From: Prevotella sp.
Lineage (GTDB): Bacteria > Bacteroidota > Bacteroidia > Bacteroidales > Bacteroidaceae
Assembly: GCA_024680755.1 (NCBI GenBank)
Contig: JAILBT010000094.1
Location: 1-63,645 of the forward strand
DNA length: 63,645 bases
Direction of reading: 5' to 3'
The notes beneath the pieces were generated by a model. The model did no database searches and had not been told where the DNA came from. It saw only the letters and a program-made list of their open reading frames with translations. Numbering within the stretch: position 1 is the first letter of the stretch; the number at the start of each line of letters is the position of its first letter. This document shows positions 1 through 8,328 of the stretch, piece by piece. The position numbers and the translations under genes were made by a program.

Positions 1-74
1 CAATAGCTTTCAGCGCCGTTGATTCCAAGGATCATGGCGCCCGGGATCACCAGCATCCATGCAATGAGAAGGAG
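1..74. other. Unresolved left edge
   Basis: Too little sequence remains to assign a gene. On the minus strand, an ATG at 56 opens a frame that runs off the window and reads as a hydrophobic segment (MLVIPGAMILGINGAESY). This could be the first residues of a membrane protein transcribed leftward. On the plus strand one frame is also open to about position 86, but its residues are not suggestive. The minus-strand reading is slightly preferred because it looks like a membrane segment. Confidence 0.3.
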
Positions 75-144
75 TATAATGTTTAATGTATAATGTATAA
101 TGTATAATGTTTAATGTATAATGTTTAATGTATAATGTATAATG
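75..144 (+). repeat. Tandem heptamer array, T(A/T)TAATG x10
   Basis: Ten exact 7-bp units, TATAATG or TTTAATG, lie head to tail and end one base before the ATG of the gene at 146. Every unit contains ATG followed nearby by TAA. Because 7 is not a multiple of 3, the ATGs fall in all three frames and each opens only a four-codon frame. An AAGGAG-like purine stretch lies just before the array at about 69-74, so the array separates it from the start codon. Related arrays occur at 15282, 39272, 49400 and 63071. Confidence 0.9.
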
Positions 145-145
145 T

Positions 146-613
146 ATGAAAAAGATGATGATGACAATGGCGGCCCTGATGCTGACAGCCCTGGCTGCCC
201 TGGCCGATGACGACAAGAAATTCTCGCCCGCCAAGTTTCAGGCCGAGCTCGAGCAGTATGTCACCCGCGAGGCGGAGCTGACGGCCGACGAGGCGGCCCG
301 CTTCTTCCCTGTCTATCGGGAGATGGGGCAGCGGCAGCGCGAGCTGTTCAGACAGCAGCAGCAGCTTGGCAAGCCGCGTCCGCAGGGCGACGATGCCTGC
401 CGTGCGGCCATAGAGCAGAGCGACAGGATAGACATCGAGGTCAAACAGCTGCAGCAGCAGTACCACCGCCGCTTTATGGAGCTGTTGCCCCCGCAGAAAG
501 TCTATCGCATACTGAAGGCTGAGAACCGCTTCCATCGGCGTGCCCTGCACCAGGACAGGGGCCGCGACAGGGGCAAGGGCCACCGCGACGGCAAGAAGAC
601 GAAACGCGACTGA
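146..613 (+). CDS. Small secreted helical protein, function unknown
   Basis: The 155-residue product begins with a signal peptide (MKKMMMTMAALMLTALAALA), so it should be exported to the periplasm. The mature part is charged and predicted helical: the conserved-looking segment YVTREAELTADEAARFFPVY is followed by a glutamine-rich stretch and a very basic C-terminus full of Arg, His and Lys. It loosely resembles small Spy/CpxP-type periplasmic proteins, where a helical LTxxQ-like region binds unfolded proteins or metals, but no LTxxQ motif is present. Such genes often follow an ECF sigma factor in Bacteroidota, and what lies upstream is outside the window. Start: first ATG after the heptamer array. 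Confidence 0.7.
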   Translation: MKKMMMTMAALMLTALAALADDDKKFSPAKFQAELEQYVTREAELTADEAARFFPVYREMGQRQRELFRQQQQLGKPRPQGDDACRAAIEQSDRIDIEVKQLQQQYHRRFMELLPPQKVYRILKAENRFHRRALHQDRGRDRGKGHRDGKKTKRD

Positions 614-658
614 AGCCTGCCGGCCGCCATACCCCGGCATGAGTCACCCCACATGCGG

Positions 659-2809
659 CTACCACTGCCAGCACAGCTGTAGGTCCAGATCGCTTGCTGT
701 GTCGGAATGGATGGCCTGCAGGCCGGTGCCAATCGTGTTGCGGTTGAAATAGTGGGTCAGTGCATAACGAGCCATGAGCGTTATGTGCCGCCCCATTTTT
801 GTTTGTGCCTGCAGCAGGGCCCTCAGCCCGTGGTCGTAGTAGGCGGGGAAGCCGCCCAGGTATGGCAGTGCCGGCTCATAGACATAGAGCCGCGAGTCGT
901 AGTCGTCGGTGTGGAAATAGCTGGTCTGGGCCGTCAGCTGACACAGCGCCGTCTTGTATGTAGCGGCAGCCGTGGCGCCTGCTCCTAAGTGCGTGTGGCC
1001 GTCGAAGCGGTGGCGTGTGCCGTCCATCTGCAGGCGTAGCTCCAGTCGCTGGCCCACATAGCGACGGGCGCTCATGCGCAGCCGCCCTGTCAGCTCGTTG
1101 CGCAGCATGGTGCCGTCGGTGTTGCTGCGCTGCTGCAGGTGCAGGCGGTAGCGGGTCAGCAGCTGCCAGTCGCCTGTCGTCAGCTGCAGTTCCACGGCTC
1201 CGTCGGCAGCGTCTGACGTGGCAGGGCAGCGATAGCGTGGAGCCGCGAAATGGGCATAGTCGGCGTATGCCGTCAGTGTCAGCCTGCTGTCGGGTCGCCA
1301 TGTGGTGCCGAGATAGAGTCCATGCTCGTTCTGCAGTCGGCTGTTCTCGCCGAAGCTGTTGCCGCGCAGTGAGGCGTGCTGCGGCTGGTAGTAGCGGTGT
1401 ATGGCCGTCAGCGTCAGCGGGTTCCACGGGCGCAGTTCCAGTATATGCAGCAGTGCCATGTTCATCGCGCCGTCGGCCGCCGTCTCGCCGCGCAGGCTGC
1501 CGCTGGTCCAGCGCCACTCGTAGCTGACGCTCATGTTCGTAAAGTGCTTGCCTTGAGGCTGGTCGCGCCGGTAGGCGTTGCCGCCGGTGTTGCCGCCAGT
1601 GCCGGGCTGCAGGCTGCGGTCCAGCTGTGTCAGCACGGCGTTGACCGCTATGTGCCAGCGTCGCTGCGCCCACCGGAGGCTGAGGCCCGCGGTGGCCATG
1701 TGTGCGGCGTGGCGCTTCTGCATGGCCGCCGGTGTGCGGTGCGGGTTGGTGGTCAGCAGGGTGCGTATGCTGCCGTCGGCGTTGAGCGTGGCATCGACGG
1801 GCTGATAGGCGGCAAAGACGGTGGCGTGCAGGGGGCGGGCCAGACGCAGCGTGGCACCTGCGCCGAAGAGATGGTTCGACTGGCTGCGCGATGTGTAGGG
1901 GCGCAGCGCCTGCACACGGCGCGTCAGGGCCAGGCGGGCCCACTGCTTGCTGGGCGACATGCCGTTGTTGATGGTCAGACCCAGTCCCAGCTGCACCCTG
2001 TATGCCCCGGCCACCACGCGTTCCACCGCGCCGCGTCCCTGCCACGCCAGGTAGGCAGAGTAGTGGTCGTAGCCCCATCGGTTGTCGCCGGCAAAGAAGG
2101 GCTCGCCGGCCTCCTGTGCCGCGACCACGCCAGCGCGCAGTCGCTGGCCGTACCTGAAGTCGTAGCGCAGCCAGTGGCGGTAAGGAAAGCCTAAGTAGCT
2201 GCCGGCATCGCCCTCACGCCGATAGAAGGGCACGGAGCCGCCTGCCGTCAGCTCGTGCTGCTGTCGCCACCGGCTGCGGACATCGGCCTGCGACTGTCGC
2301 TGCCACTGCTCAAAGGTGTTGCCGCCCCGGCTCGTGCCGCCCTTGCCTGTACCTCCATTGTTGTGTCGCTGGGCGTAGATGCGCAGCAGGCGCAGGCTGT
2401 CGTTGGCAGCTTCCTCAGGGTCGATGAAGGCAAAGTGGGGCAGCAGCCGTATGGCCTGCCAGTCGAGGGCCTGTATCAGGTGCAGCTCGCCCATCGAGCG
2501 CATGGGTGCGTGGCGAAAGAGATAAGCCTCTATGCCGTCGGCCTGTGCCTCGCTGAGGAAGGGCAGCTGCAACAGTTGTTCGTGTGTGGCGTGGTTCAGG
2601 TTGAACGGGTGGGCAGCCATCTCGCGCAGCTCGTCCAGCATGTCCTGCAGCTCGTCGTCGCTCATGTCGTCGCCATCGTCGCGGTCCTCCATCATCTCTA
2701 TGAAAAGCTGCTGCCAGTCGTCGGTGTCAGGCTCGGCGGCCTGGCAGCAGACGACTGGCAGCAGCATGGCCAGTATTGTCAGCGAGTGGCGCAGCAGGCT
2801 ATCTGGCAT
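659..2809 (-). CDS. Helix-hairpin-helix outer-membrane barrel-like protein
   Basis: The 716-residue product has a signal peptide (ending near VVCCQA), an acidic stretch (residues about 25-60), and then a tandem helix-hairpin-helix region of the ComEA type at about 65-130, where FNLNHATHEQLLQLPFLS is the clearest hairpin. The remaining 550 residues alternate polar and aromatic residues (Tyr, Trp, Arg) in the pattern of an outer-membrane beta barrel. This arrangement is common in Bacteroidota, where the family is annotated only as a helix-hairpin-helix protein. Its role is unknown; DNA binding is possible for the hairpins but unproven. Its ATG overlaps the end of dsbD by 11 bp, so the two are probably co-transcribed and translationally coupled. 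Confidence 0.75.
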   Translation of the reverse strand: MPDSLLRHSLTILAMLLPVVCCQAAEPDTDDWQQLFIEMMEDRDDGDDMSDDELQDMLDELREMAAHPFNLNHATHEQLLQLPFLSEAQADGIEAYLFRHAPMRSMGELHLIQALDWQAIRLLPHFAFIDPEEAANDSLRLLRIYAQRHNNGGTGKGGTSRGGNTFEQWQRQSQADVRSRWRQQHELTAGGSVPFYRREGDAGSYLGFPYRHWLRYDFRYGQRLRAGVVAAQEAGEPFFAGDNRWGYDHYSAYLAWQGRGAVERVVAGAYRVQLGLGLTINNGMSPSKQWARLALTRRVQALRPYTSRSQSNHLFGAGATLRLARPLHATVFAAYQPVDATLNADGSIRTLLTTNPHRTPAAMQKRHAAHMATAGLSLRWAQRRWHIAVNAVLTQLDRSLQPGTGGNTGGNAYRRDQPQGKHFTNMSVSYEWRWTSGSLRGETAADGAMNMALLHILELRPWNPLTLTAIHRYYQPQHASLRGNSFGENSRLQNEHGLYLGTTWRPDSRLTLTAYADYAHFAAPRYRCPATSDAADGAVELQLTTGDWQLLTRYRLHLQQRSNTDGTMLRNELTGRLRMSARRYVGQRLELRLQMDGTRHRFDGHTHLGAGATAAATYKTALCQLTAQTSYFHTDDYDSRLYVYEPALPYLGGFPAYYDHGLRALLQAQTKMGRHITLMARYALTHYFNRNTIGTGLQAIHSDTASDLDLQLCWQW

Positions 2810-4853
2810 GTCTGAAACTGTCCAGACCCTTGTTCAGCCATTCTGTGTATGCCGCAATATCTTCGTCGTAGGCCCGGCTTCCGGTCAGGGGCCGTCCGTC
2901 GGCATCGAGCAGCACATAGAAGGGCTGTGCGTTGGTGCCGAACTTGGTGCGCTGCAGATAGCTCCAGCGGTCGCCCACGGTGCGCAGCGTGTGTTGCTGG
3001 CCATTCTCGGTCACGACCTGTCGTTCGGGCAGTGGTGTCTTGTCGTCAACATAGAGCGAGATGAGCACATACTGACGGTTGAGCAGCTGGCTCACCTTAG
3101 GGTCTGTCCATACGGCGGCCTCCATCTTACGGCAGTTGACGCAGCCGAAGCCGGTGAAATCAACCATCACGGGCTTGCCTTCGGCGCGGGCCACGCGCAT
3201 GCCCAGCTCGTAGTCGGTGAAGCGGGCCTCTGTCTGCGTGGGCTGCAGGTTGAAGTCCTGGGTGTTCATGGGCGGTGCGAAGGCGCTGACGGCCTTCAGC
3301 GGGGCTCCCCACAGTCCGGGCACCATATATACGGCGAAGCTCAGGGCGGCGAGGCCAAGGAAGAACTGCGGCACGTTGGTCTTTCGGCTGTCGTCGTCGT
3401 GGGGGAACTTGAGCCAGCCCAGCAGGTAGCAGCCCAGCAGACCGAACATCACTATCCAGAGCGAGAGGAACACCTCGCGGTCCAGCAGGTGCCAGCCGTA
3501 GGCTAGGTCGGCTACGGAGAGGAACTTCAGTGCGAAGGCCAGTTCGACGAAGCCCAGCACCACCTTCACCGTGTTCATCCATCCGCCTGAGCGCGGCGCC
3601 TGTTTCAGCAGGGTGGGGAAGAGCGCAAACAGCGTGAAGGGCACGGCCAGTGCCGTGGCGAAGCCCAGCATGCCTATGGCTGGGCCCAGTATGCTGCCCT
3701 GTGTGGCCACGGCCACGAGCAGGAAGCCAATGATGGGACCGGTGCAGCTGAACGACACCAGCGTCAGGGTGAAGGCCATGAGGAAAATGCTGAGTAGGCC
3801 GGTGGTCTGCTCGCTCTTGCTGTCCACCTTGTTAGACCACGACGACGGCAGCGTCAGCTCGAAGGCACCGAAGAACGAGGCGGCGAACACCACCAGCAGC
3901 AGGGCGAAGAAGACGTTGAACACGGCGTTGGTAGAGAGCGCGTTCAGGGCCGAGGCTCCGAAGACGGCGGTGACGGCCAGCCCCAGGAGCACATAGATGA
4001 CGACGATGCTCAGTCCGTAGGTCACGGCCTCGGTCACGGCCTTGCGTCGCTCTTTGTTGCGCTTGAGGAAGAAGCTGACGGTCATCGGTATGATGGGCCA
4101 CACGCATGGCGTGAGTATGGCGAGCAGTCCGCCCAAGAGTCCCTCGAGGAAGATGTACCACAGCGATGTGGTGCCGCTGTCCTGAGTGTCGTCGCCCTGG
4201 TTGAAGGCTGCCAGCTGGTCTGTCACGGGTGTCCACAGGTCGGTGGCAAGGGTGTCGGCGGTGGGGGAGGGGGTGGGTGTTGTGGGTGAGGTGGGTGTTG
4301 TGGGTGAGGTGGGTGTGGTGGGTGGTGTGGGTGTTATTGTGGGTGTTGTTGTGGGTGTTGTGGGTATGGCGGCAGCTGCGCGCTGGCTTGTGCCTGGGGC
4401 GTTGCCTTTGACGTGCATCTCCACCTGTGTCGGCGGCAGGCACATCTCGTCGTTGCAGGCACCATATTCCAGGTAGCAGTCGATGGCGTAGGGGCCGCCG
4501 TTGAGGCGCACCTTCTGCACGAAGGTCACGCTGCCCTCGAAGAAGCGCAGCGTCATGCCGAACATCTCGTCAAACTGCGACACCTCCTTGCCGCGGAATG
4601 TCAGGTCGCCCACCAGCGTGGCACCCTCTATCTTGTCCGTGTGGAAAGTCGCTTCTATCGGGCCGTCCTGTCCCAGCCGTGTGCTGTACAGGTGCCAGCC
4701 CGCGTCTATCTTTGCCGTGAAGAGCAGCTCGGCCTGCTGGTCGGCCGTCTGCTTCATCTGTGTGGTGAAGCGCACCGGTGTCACGTTTTGTGCCCATGCG
4801 GTCAGCGTGAGCAGCAGTGCCAGGGCAAAAGTAAATCTGCGTTTAGTCTTCAT
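2799..4853 (-). CDS. dsbD: Thiol:disulfide interchange protein DsbD
   Basis: The 684-residue protein carries electrons from cytoplasmic thioredoxin across the inner membrane to periplasmic disulfide substrates. It has a signal peptide (1-21), an N-terminal periplasmic domain of the DsbD-alpha type with a Cys pair around EYGACNDEMC, a Thr/Pro-rich linker at about 155-200, a membrane domain with the conserved cysteines in ILTPCVWPIIP and SFSCTGPIIGF, and a C-terminal thioredoxin domain with CVNC (Cys571 and Cys574). All redox cysteines expected of the family are visible. The linker is unusually long and built from a DNA repeat (see 4262-4380). The downstream helix-hairpin-helix gene overlaps its stop. 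A Bacteroidota promoter box lies about 105 bp upstream. Confidence 0.93.
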   Translation of the reverse strand: MKTKRRFTFALALLLTLTAWAQNVTPVRFTTQMKQTADQQAELLFTAKIDAGWHLYSTRLGQDGPIEATFHTDKIEGATLVGDLTFRGKEVSQFDEMFGMTLRFFEGSVTFVQKVRLNGGPYAIDCYLEYGACNDEMCLPPTQVEMHVKGNAPGTSQRAAAAIPTTPTTTPTITPTPPTTPTSPTTPTSPTTPTPSPTADTLATDLWTPVTDQLAAFNQGDDTQDSGTTSLWYIFLEGLLGGLLAILTPCVWPIIPMTVSFFLKRNKERRKAVTEAVTYGLSIVVIYVLLGLAVTAVFGASALNALSTNAVFNVFFALLLVVFAASFFGAFELTLPSSWSNKVDSKSEQTTGLLSIFLMAFTLTLVSFSCTGPIIGFLLVAVATQGSILGPAIGMLGFATALAVPFTLFALFPTLLKQAPRSGGWMNTVKVVLGFVELAFALKFLSVADLAYGWHLLDREVFLSLWIVMFGLLGCYLLGWLKFPHDDDSRKTNVPQFFLGLAALSFAVYMVPGLWGAPLKAVSAFAPPMNTQDFNLQPTQTEARFTDYELGMRVARAEGKPVMVDFTGFGCVNCRKMEAAVWTDPKVSQLLNRQYVLISLYVDDKTPLPERQVVTENGQQHTLRTVGDRWSYLQRTKFGTNAQPFYVLLDADGRPLTGSRAYDEDIAAYTEWLNKGLDSFRHAR
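4262..4380 (-). repeat. In-frame GGGTGT-type repeat encoding the DsbD linker
   Basis: On the plus strand the stretch is built from GTGGGTGTT, GTGGGTGAG and GTGGGTGTG units. Read on the coding strand these give a Thr-Pro-Thr/Ser-Pro linker between the periplasmic and membrane domains of DsbD. Unit lengths are multiples of three, so copy-number change would lengthen or shorten the linker without breaking the frame. Similar DNA encodes the C-terminal tail of GldL (51061-51100) and fills the gap at 60828-60883 in the opposite orientation. Confidence 0.85.
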
Positions 4854-4956
4854 TCTTGTAGTCCTTTCATGGTTTCCTCAAACTGATTGAACAGTGGCAG
4901 GTATATGCTGACAATCACCGTATATCTATATCTGACATGCTTGATGCTTTTGCGGG

Positions 4957-4964
4957 CAAAAGTA
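4957..4964 (-). promoter_or_regulatory. Predicted -7 box for dsbD
   Basis: On the minus strand the sequence TACTTTTGCC matches the Bacteroidota -7 consensus TAnnTTTG. It lies about 105 bp upstream of the dsbD start, in the gap after mrdA. No good TTTG -33 element was seen at the usual 19-21 bp spacing. Confidence 0.55.
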
Positions 4965-5070
4965 CGAATAAAAAACTGAACGTGAAAATATTCCGGACAT
5001 TTTCTTTGGCTGTTCATCCTGCATCGCTGTGTGCGGCACGTCTGTGACAGCCGTCGTTGTGGCAGTGGCC

Positions 5071-6912
5071 TCAGCGTGTGGTGTCGCCGTAGCTGATGTG
5101 CTGCTCCCTGATGTGTTCGGCCTTGGCTGCAGAGGCTTCGCTCAGGTGGCCCGTGATATACTGTTCCATCATCAGTGCTCCGATGGGCACGCCGAAGGTT
5201 GCGCCCCAGCCTCCGTTCTCCACATAGACGGCCACGGCAATCTTCGGGTCGTCTTTTGGTGCGAAGCCCATGAACACCGAGTGGTCGTGGCCGCGGTTCT
5301 GGGCCGTTCCGGTCTTTCCGCATACCTCGTACAGGGGTGTGTTGGCCGAGTGGCATGTTCCGCCGATGACGGCCTGCCTCATGCCCTGCACGATGGTCTC
5401 GTATGCCTCGCGCGATGCGCGGGTGTAGTGGCGTCGGGTGTAGAGTGTGTCTATGGGCTGGCCCTCTATCTTGCCCACGACGTGTGGCACATAGTAGTAG
5501 CCGCGGTTGGCTATGGTGGCCGCCAGGTTGGCTATCTGCAGCGGTGTGGCGTTTACCTCGCCCTGTCCTATCGATATGGATATGATGGTCAGTCCGTTCC
5601 ACGAGCCGCGGTAGGCGCGGTCGTAGAACTCGGCGTTGGGTATCAGTCCGCGTTTCTCTCCCGGCAGGTCGATGCCCAGCCGGTAGCCGAAGCCCATCGA
5701 CACCATGTAGTCGCGCCATGTGTTCATCGCTTTCTGCACGGAGCCGTATTTCTTCGTGGCCCCTATCATGTGGTACAGTCCCCAGCAGAAGTAGCCGTTG
5801 CACGATGTAGCAATGGCCGGCACGAGTGGCAGTGGCGAGGGGTGGCCGTGGCAGCCCACATGCAGTCCGCGGAAGCTGAAGCCGTGGTAGCAGGGGAAAG
5901 GTGTCTGCGGGGTGATGATGCCCTCGCTGAGAAAGGTCAGTGCCTGTGTGGTCTTGAACGTCGAGCCCGGCGGGTACTGTCCCATCATTGCCCGGTTGAG
6001 CAGTGGCTTCCAGGGGTCGCGGCTCAGTTCTATCTGTTTCTTTCCGCGCAGGCGGCCTATCATCTCTCGCGGGTCATACGTCGGACTCGACACCATTGCC
6101 AGCACCTCGCCCGTCCGTGGCTCTATGGCCACGATGGCCCCTATCTTACCCTCCATCAGTCGTTCGCCCAGGGCCTGCAGCTTGTAGTCGAGGCCCAGCG
6201 TGAGCTTCTTGCCCGCCACGGGCTTGCGGTCGAAGGCTCCGTTCTGGTAGCTGCCCTGCACGCGTCCGCGGGCGTCGCGCAGCAGTATGTGTATGCCTTT
6301 CTCGCCGCGCAGCTGCCGTTCGTAGCTGCGCTCCACGCCCAGCTTGCCTATGTAGTCGCCGGGCTGGTAGTAGCTGTCTTCCTCGATGTCGGCCGGCGAC
6401 ACCTCGGCCACGTCGCCCAGGATATGGGCTGCGTGTGGATACTGATACTGGCGCACCGTGCGGCGCTGGATATAGAAGCCGGGGAAGCGGTACATCTTCT
6501 CCTGGAAAATGGAGAAGTCTTTGTCAGACAGCTGGTTCATAAAGAGCTGCTGCGTGTAGGGTGAATAGCCTCTGCCCGCCTTGATGGTGGCCATGCGGCT
6601 CAGAAACTCGTCGCGCCCTATGCCCAGCGTGCGGCATAGCTCCAGAGTGTCTATGTCCTTGGCCTCGCGCATGACCACCATCAGGTCGTAGCTGGGCTGG
6701 TTATAGACCAGCAGCTCGCCGTGGCGGTCCACGATGGTGCCGCGGGCCGGAAACTCCACCTTCTTGAGGAACGCGTTAGAGTCGGCGCTCAGCTTGTAGT
6801 TGTCGCTCATCAGCTGCAGCGCGAACAGGCGCACGATATACACCGCGACGATGAGCACGGCTACACCGCCTATCACATATCGTCTGTTGTCATGCTCGTG
6901 CTGGTTCTCCAC
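5071..6912 (-). CDS. mrdA: Penicillin-binding protein 2, elongasome transpeptidase
   Basis: This 613-residue class B penicillin-binding protein cross-links peptidoglycan during side-wall growth. One membrane helix at about 13-35 is followed by a pedestal domain. The transpeptidase domain carries all three active-site motifs: S317-T-F-K320 (within PPGSTFK), S370-C-N372 and K532-T-G (within KTGTAQ). It is last in the mreB-mreC-mreD-mrdA operon, which supports a role in the rod complex rather than division. The start codon is GTG (GTG GAG AAC CAG), 49 bp after mreD. Its usual partner rodA is not next to it here but at 16380. Confidence 0.95.
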   Translation of the reverse strand: MENQHEHDNRRYVIGGVAVLIVAVYIVRLFALQLMSDNYKLSADSNAFLKKVEFPARGTIVDRHGELLVYNQPSYDLMVVMREAKDIDTLELCRTLGIGRDEFLSRMATIKAGRGYSPYTQQLFMNQLSDKDFSIFQEKMYRFPGFYIQRRTVRQYQYPHAAHILGDVAEVSPADIEEDSYYQPGDYIGKLGVERSYERQLRGEKGIHILLRDARGRVQGSYQNGAFDRKPVAGKKLTLGLDYKLQALGERLMEGKIGAIVAIEPRTGEVLAMVSSPTYDPREMIGRLRGKKQIELSRDPWKPLLNRAMMGQYPPGSTFKTTQALTFLSEGIITPQTPFPCYHGFSFRGLHVGCHGHPSPLPLVPAIATSCNGYFCWGLYHMIGATKKYGSVQKAMNTWRDYMVSMGFGYRLGIDLPGEKRGLIPNAEFYDRAYRGSWNGLTIISISIGQGEVNATPLQIANLAATIANRGYYYVPHVVGKIEGQPIDTLYTRRHYTRASREAYETIVQGMRQAVIGGTCHSANTPLYEVCGKTGTAQNRGHDHSVFMGFAPKDDPKIAVAVYVENGGWGATFGVPIGALMMEQYITGHLSEASAAKAEHIREQHISYGDTTR

Positions 6913-6940
6913 GGCTTGATGGGTTGTTAAAAGGTTGGAC

Positions 6941-6949
6941 GGGGGGGGG
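6941..6949 (-). repeat. Nine-base C tract between mreD and mrdA
   Basis: The plus strand shows nine consecutive G (nine C in the transcript) in the 49-bp gap between the mreD stop and the mrdA GTG start. Tracts of this length are prone to slippage during replication. It is outside both reading frames, so a change would alter leader spacing only. Confidence 0.7.
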
Positions 6950-6961
6950 CGCTGCGGTGGG

Positions 6962-7477
6962 CTATCGCTGGTGGTGTGTGCCGGCGTGTGCCAGTTCTGC
7001 GGCAGCGGCTATGAGGAAGGATAGTAATGTGCTGCCGATGACGCACCCTGCCCATCGCCTGATGTCGAAGAAAGAGAAGAACTCGAATGTGAAATATGTC
7101 AGGCAGTGGACGAACAGCAGCGATAGCATGTATGCCGTCCACGATCCCCAGCCCATGCTGCGCGGCGTGGTCGGCATGTTGGCATCGGCATCGCGTGGCG
7201 TGAACATCTCGACCAGCACGGGCTGCAAGGCGGCGGTCAGCGTCAGCGTGGCTGCCGTCATGCCCGGCGTGTTCTGCGCGGCATCGACGGTCACGCCCAT
7301 GACGAAGCCCCACAGCAGCGTGGCCCAGCGCGGGTAGCCGCGGCGCAGGGTGCTTACCACATATATGTAGAGCACGGGTGTGGCCACGCCCCACAGGTGG
7401 ATGTGCATCAGCAGCAGCGTGTGCAACAGCACGAGCAGGCAGAATAGCCCTATGTGTCTGAGCAGGTCGATGTTCAT
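6962..7477 (-). CDS. mreD: Rod shape-determining protein MreD
   Basis: The 171-residue protein is an inner-membrane component of the elongasome. Hydrophobic segments fill nearly the whole chain (for example LLRHIGLFCLLVLLHTLLLM and the central VLYIYVVSTL region), giving about five membrane helices, as expected for MreD. The GFVMGVTVDAAQNTPGM segment resembles the conserved family loop. It overlaps the end of mreC by 4 bp (ATGA), showing translational coupling, and precedes mrdA. Length is typical. The family is poorly conserved, so position in the operon is the strongest evidence. Confidence 0.9.
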   Translation of the reverse strand: MNIDLLRHIGLFCLLVLLHTLLLMHIHLWGVATPVLYIYVVSTLRRGYPRWATLLWGFVMGVTVDAAQNTPGMTAATLTLTAALQPVLVEMFTPRDADANMPTTPRSMGWGSWTAYMLSLLFVHCLTYFTFEFFSFFDIRRWAGCVIGSTLLSFLIAAAAELAHAGTHHQR

Positions 7478-8328
7478 TGGTTCTCAGTGTTGCGTGCCTC
7501 GCGCAGCAGTTGCTGCTGTTCGGCCACTTGTTCGTCGGCAATGACCATCACATTGCGCAGGGTGCTGAAGTCGGTCGATAGCTGCACCTTCAGTCTGTAC
7601 GACAGTCCGTCGGGCGAGTTATATACATGCTCTATACGTCCCACCAGAATGCCCCGCGGGAAGATGCTCGAGTAGCCGCTTGTCTCCACCATGTCGCCGG
7701 TGTGGAAGCGAGCGTGTCGCGGCACGTCGTCGATCCACACCCGTGTGGGGTCGTCGCCTGTCCACGAATGATAGCCGAAAAAGCCGCGGTCGCGTATGGC
7801 GCAGCTCAGGTGCGAGCGCCTGTTGAGCAGCGGCAGCACCACGCTGTAGTGGTCGCTACACTTATAGACCACGCCCACGGCTCCCGTGCCGCACACCACG
7901 CCCATGTCGGGTCTGACGCCGTCGGCCAGTCCGCGGTTGATGGTCATCAGGTTCTCCTGGCGGTTCATCTCGTTGCCCACCACCTGTGCGGGTATCAGGT
8001 TGAGCGTGGCCATCAGGCTGTCTTGCTGCCTTATCACCAGGCTGGTGTCAATGCCGCGTCGCGCCAGCAGCTGACTCATGGCCGCCAGCCTGGCCTCAAG
8101 GGCCAGGTTGCGGCGTGTCAGGGCTGCGTTCTCCTGGCCCATCAGGAAGAACTGTTCCACTTGGCCTCGCCACTCGAGCAGTTGGCCCACGGCAGCATTG
8201 GACGTGCTGACCCATGCCGCCGTCTGATAGTTGTTCGTGCCAAACAGCATCAGCAGGCTGACCGCCTCAAGCGCGAGGAAGAGCAGCCAGTGGAAGTGTC
8301 GGGCGAGGAAGCCAAGCAGCTGGTTCAT
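7474..8328 (-). CDS. mreC: Rod shape-determining protein MreC
   Basis: The 284-residue periplasmic scaffold links MreB to the peptidoglycan synthases. A single N-terminal membrane helix (about 10-30) is followed by a coiled-coil (about 60-100, ALTRRNLALEARLAAMSQLL) and the beta-rich MreC domain with GLADGVRPDMGVVCGTGAVG and DNMVET-like turns (here TGDMVETSG). It overlaps mreB by 4 bp and mreD by 4 bp, so the three genes form one tightly coupled unit. Nothing is truncated relative to the family. Confidence 0.94.
   Translation of the reverse strand: MNQLLGFLARHFHWLLFLALEAVSLLMLFGTNNYQTAAWVSTSNAAVGQLLEWRGQVEQFFLMGQENAALTRRNLALEARLAAMSQLLARRGIDTSLVIRQQDSLMATLNLIPAQVVGNEMNRQENLMTINRGLADGVRPDMGVVCGTGAVGVVYKCSDHYSVVLPLLNRRSHLSCAIRDRGFFGYHSWTGDDPTRVWIDDVPRHARFHTGDMVETSGYSSIFPRGILVGRIEHVYNSPDGLSYRLKVQLSTDFSTLRNVMVIADEQVAEQQQLLREARNTENQ

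Noticed and set aside
75..144. CRISPR array
   Set aside because: Units of 7-9 bp without spacers are simple tandem repeats, and no cas gene is in the window.
4850..5803. Arg/His-rich minus-strand frame over mrdA
   Set aside because: It is a shadow of mrdA in another frame with no domain of its own.
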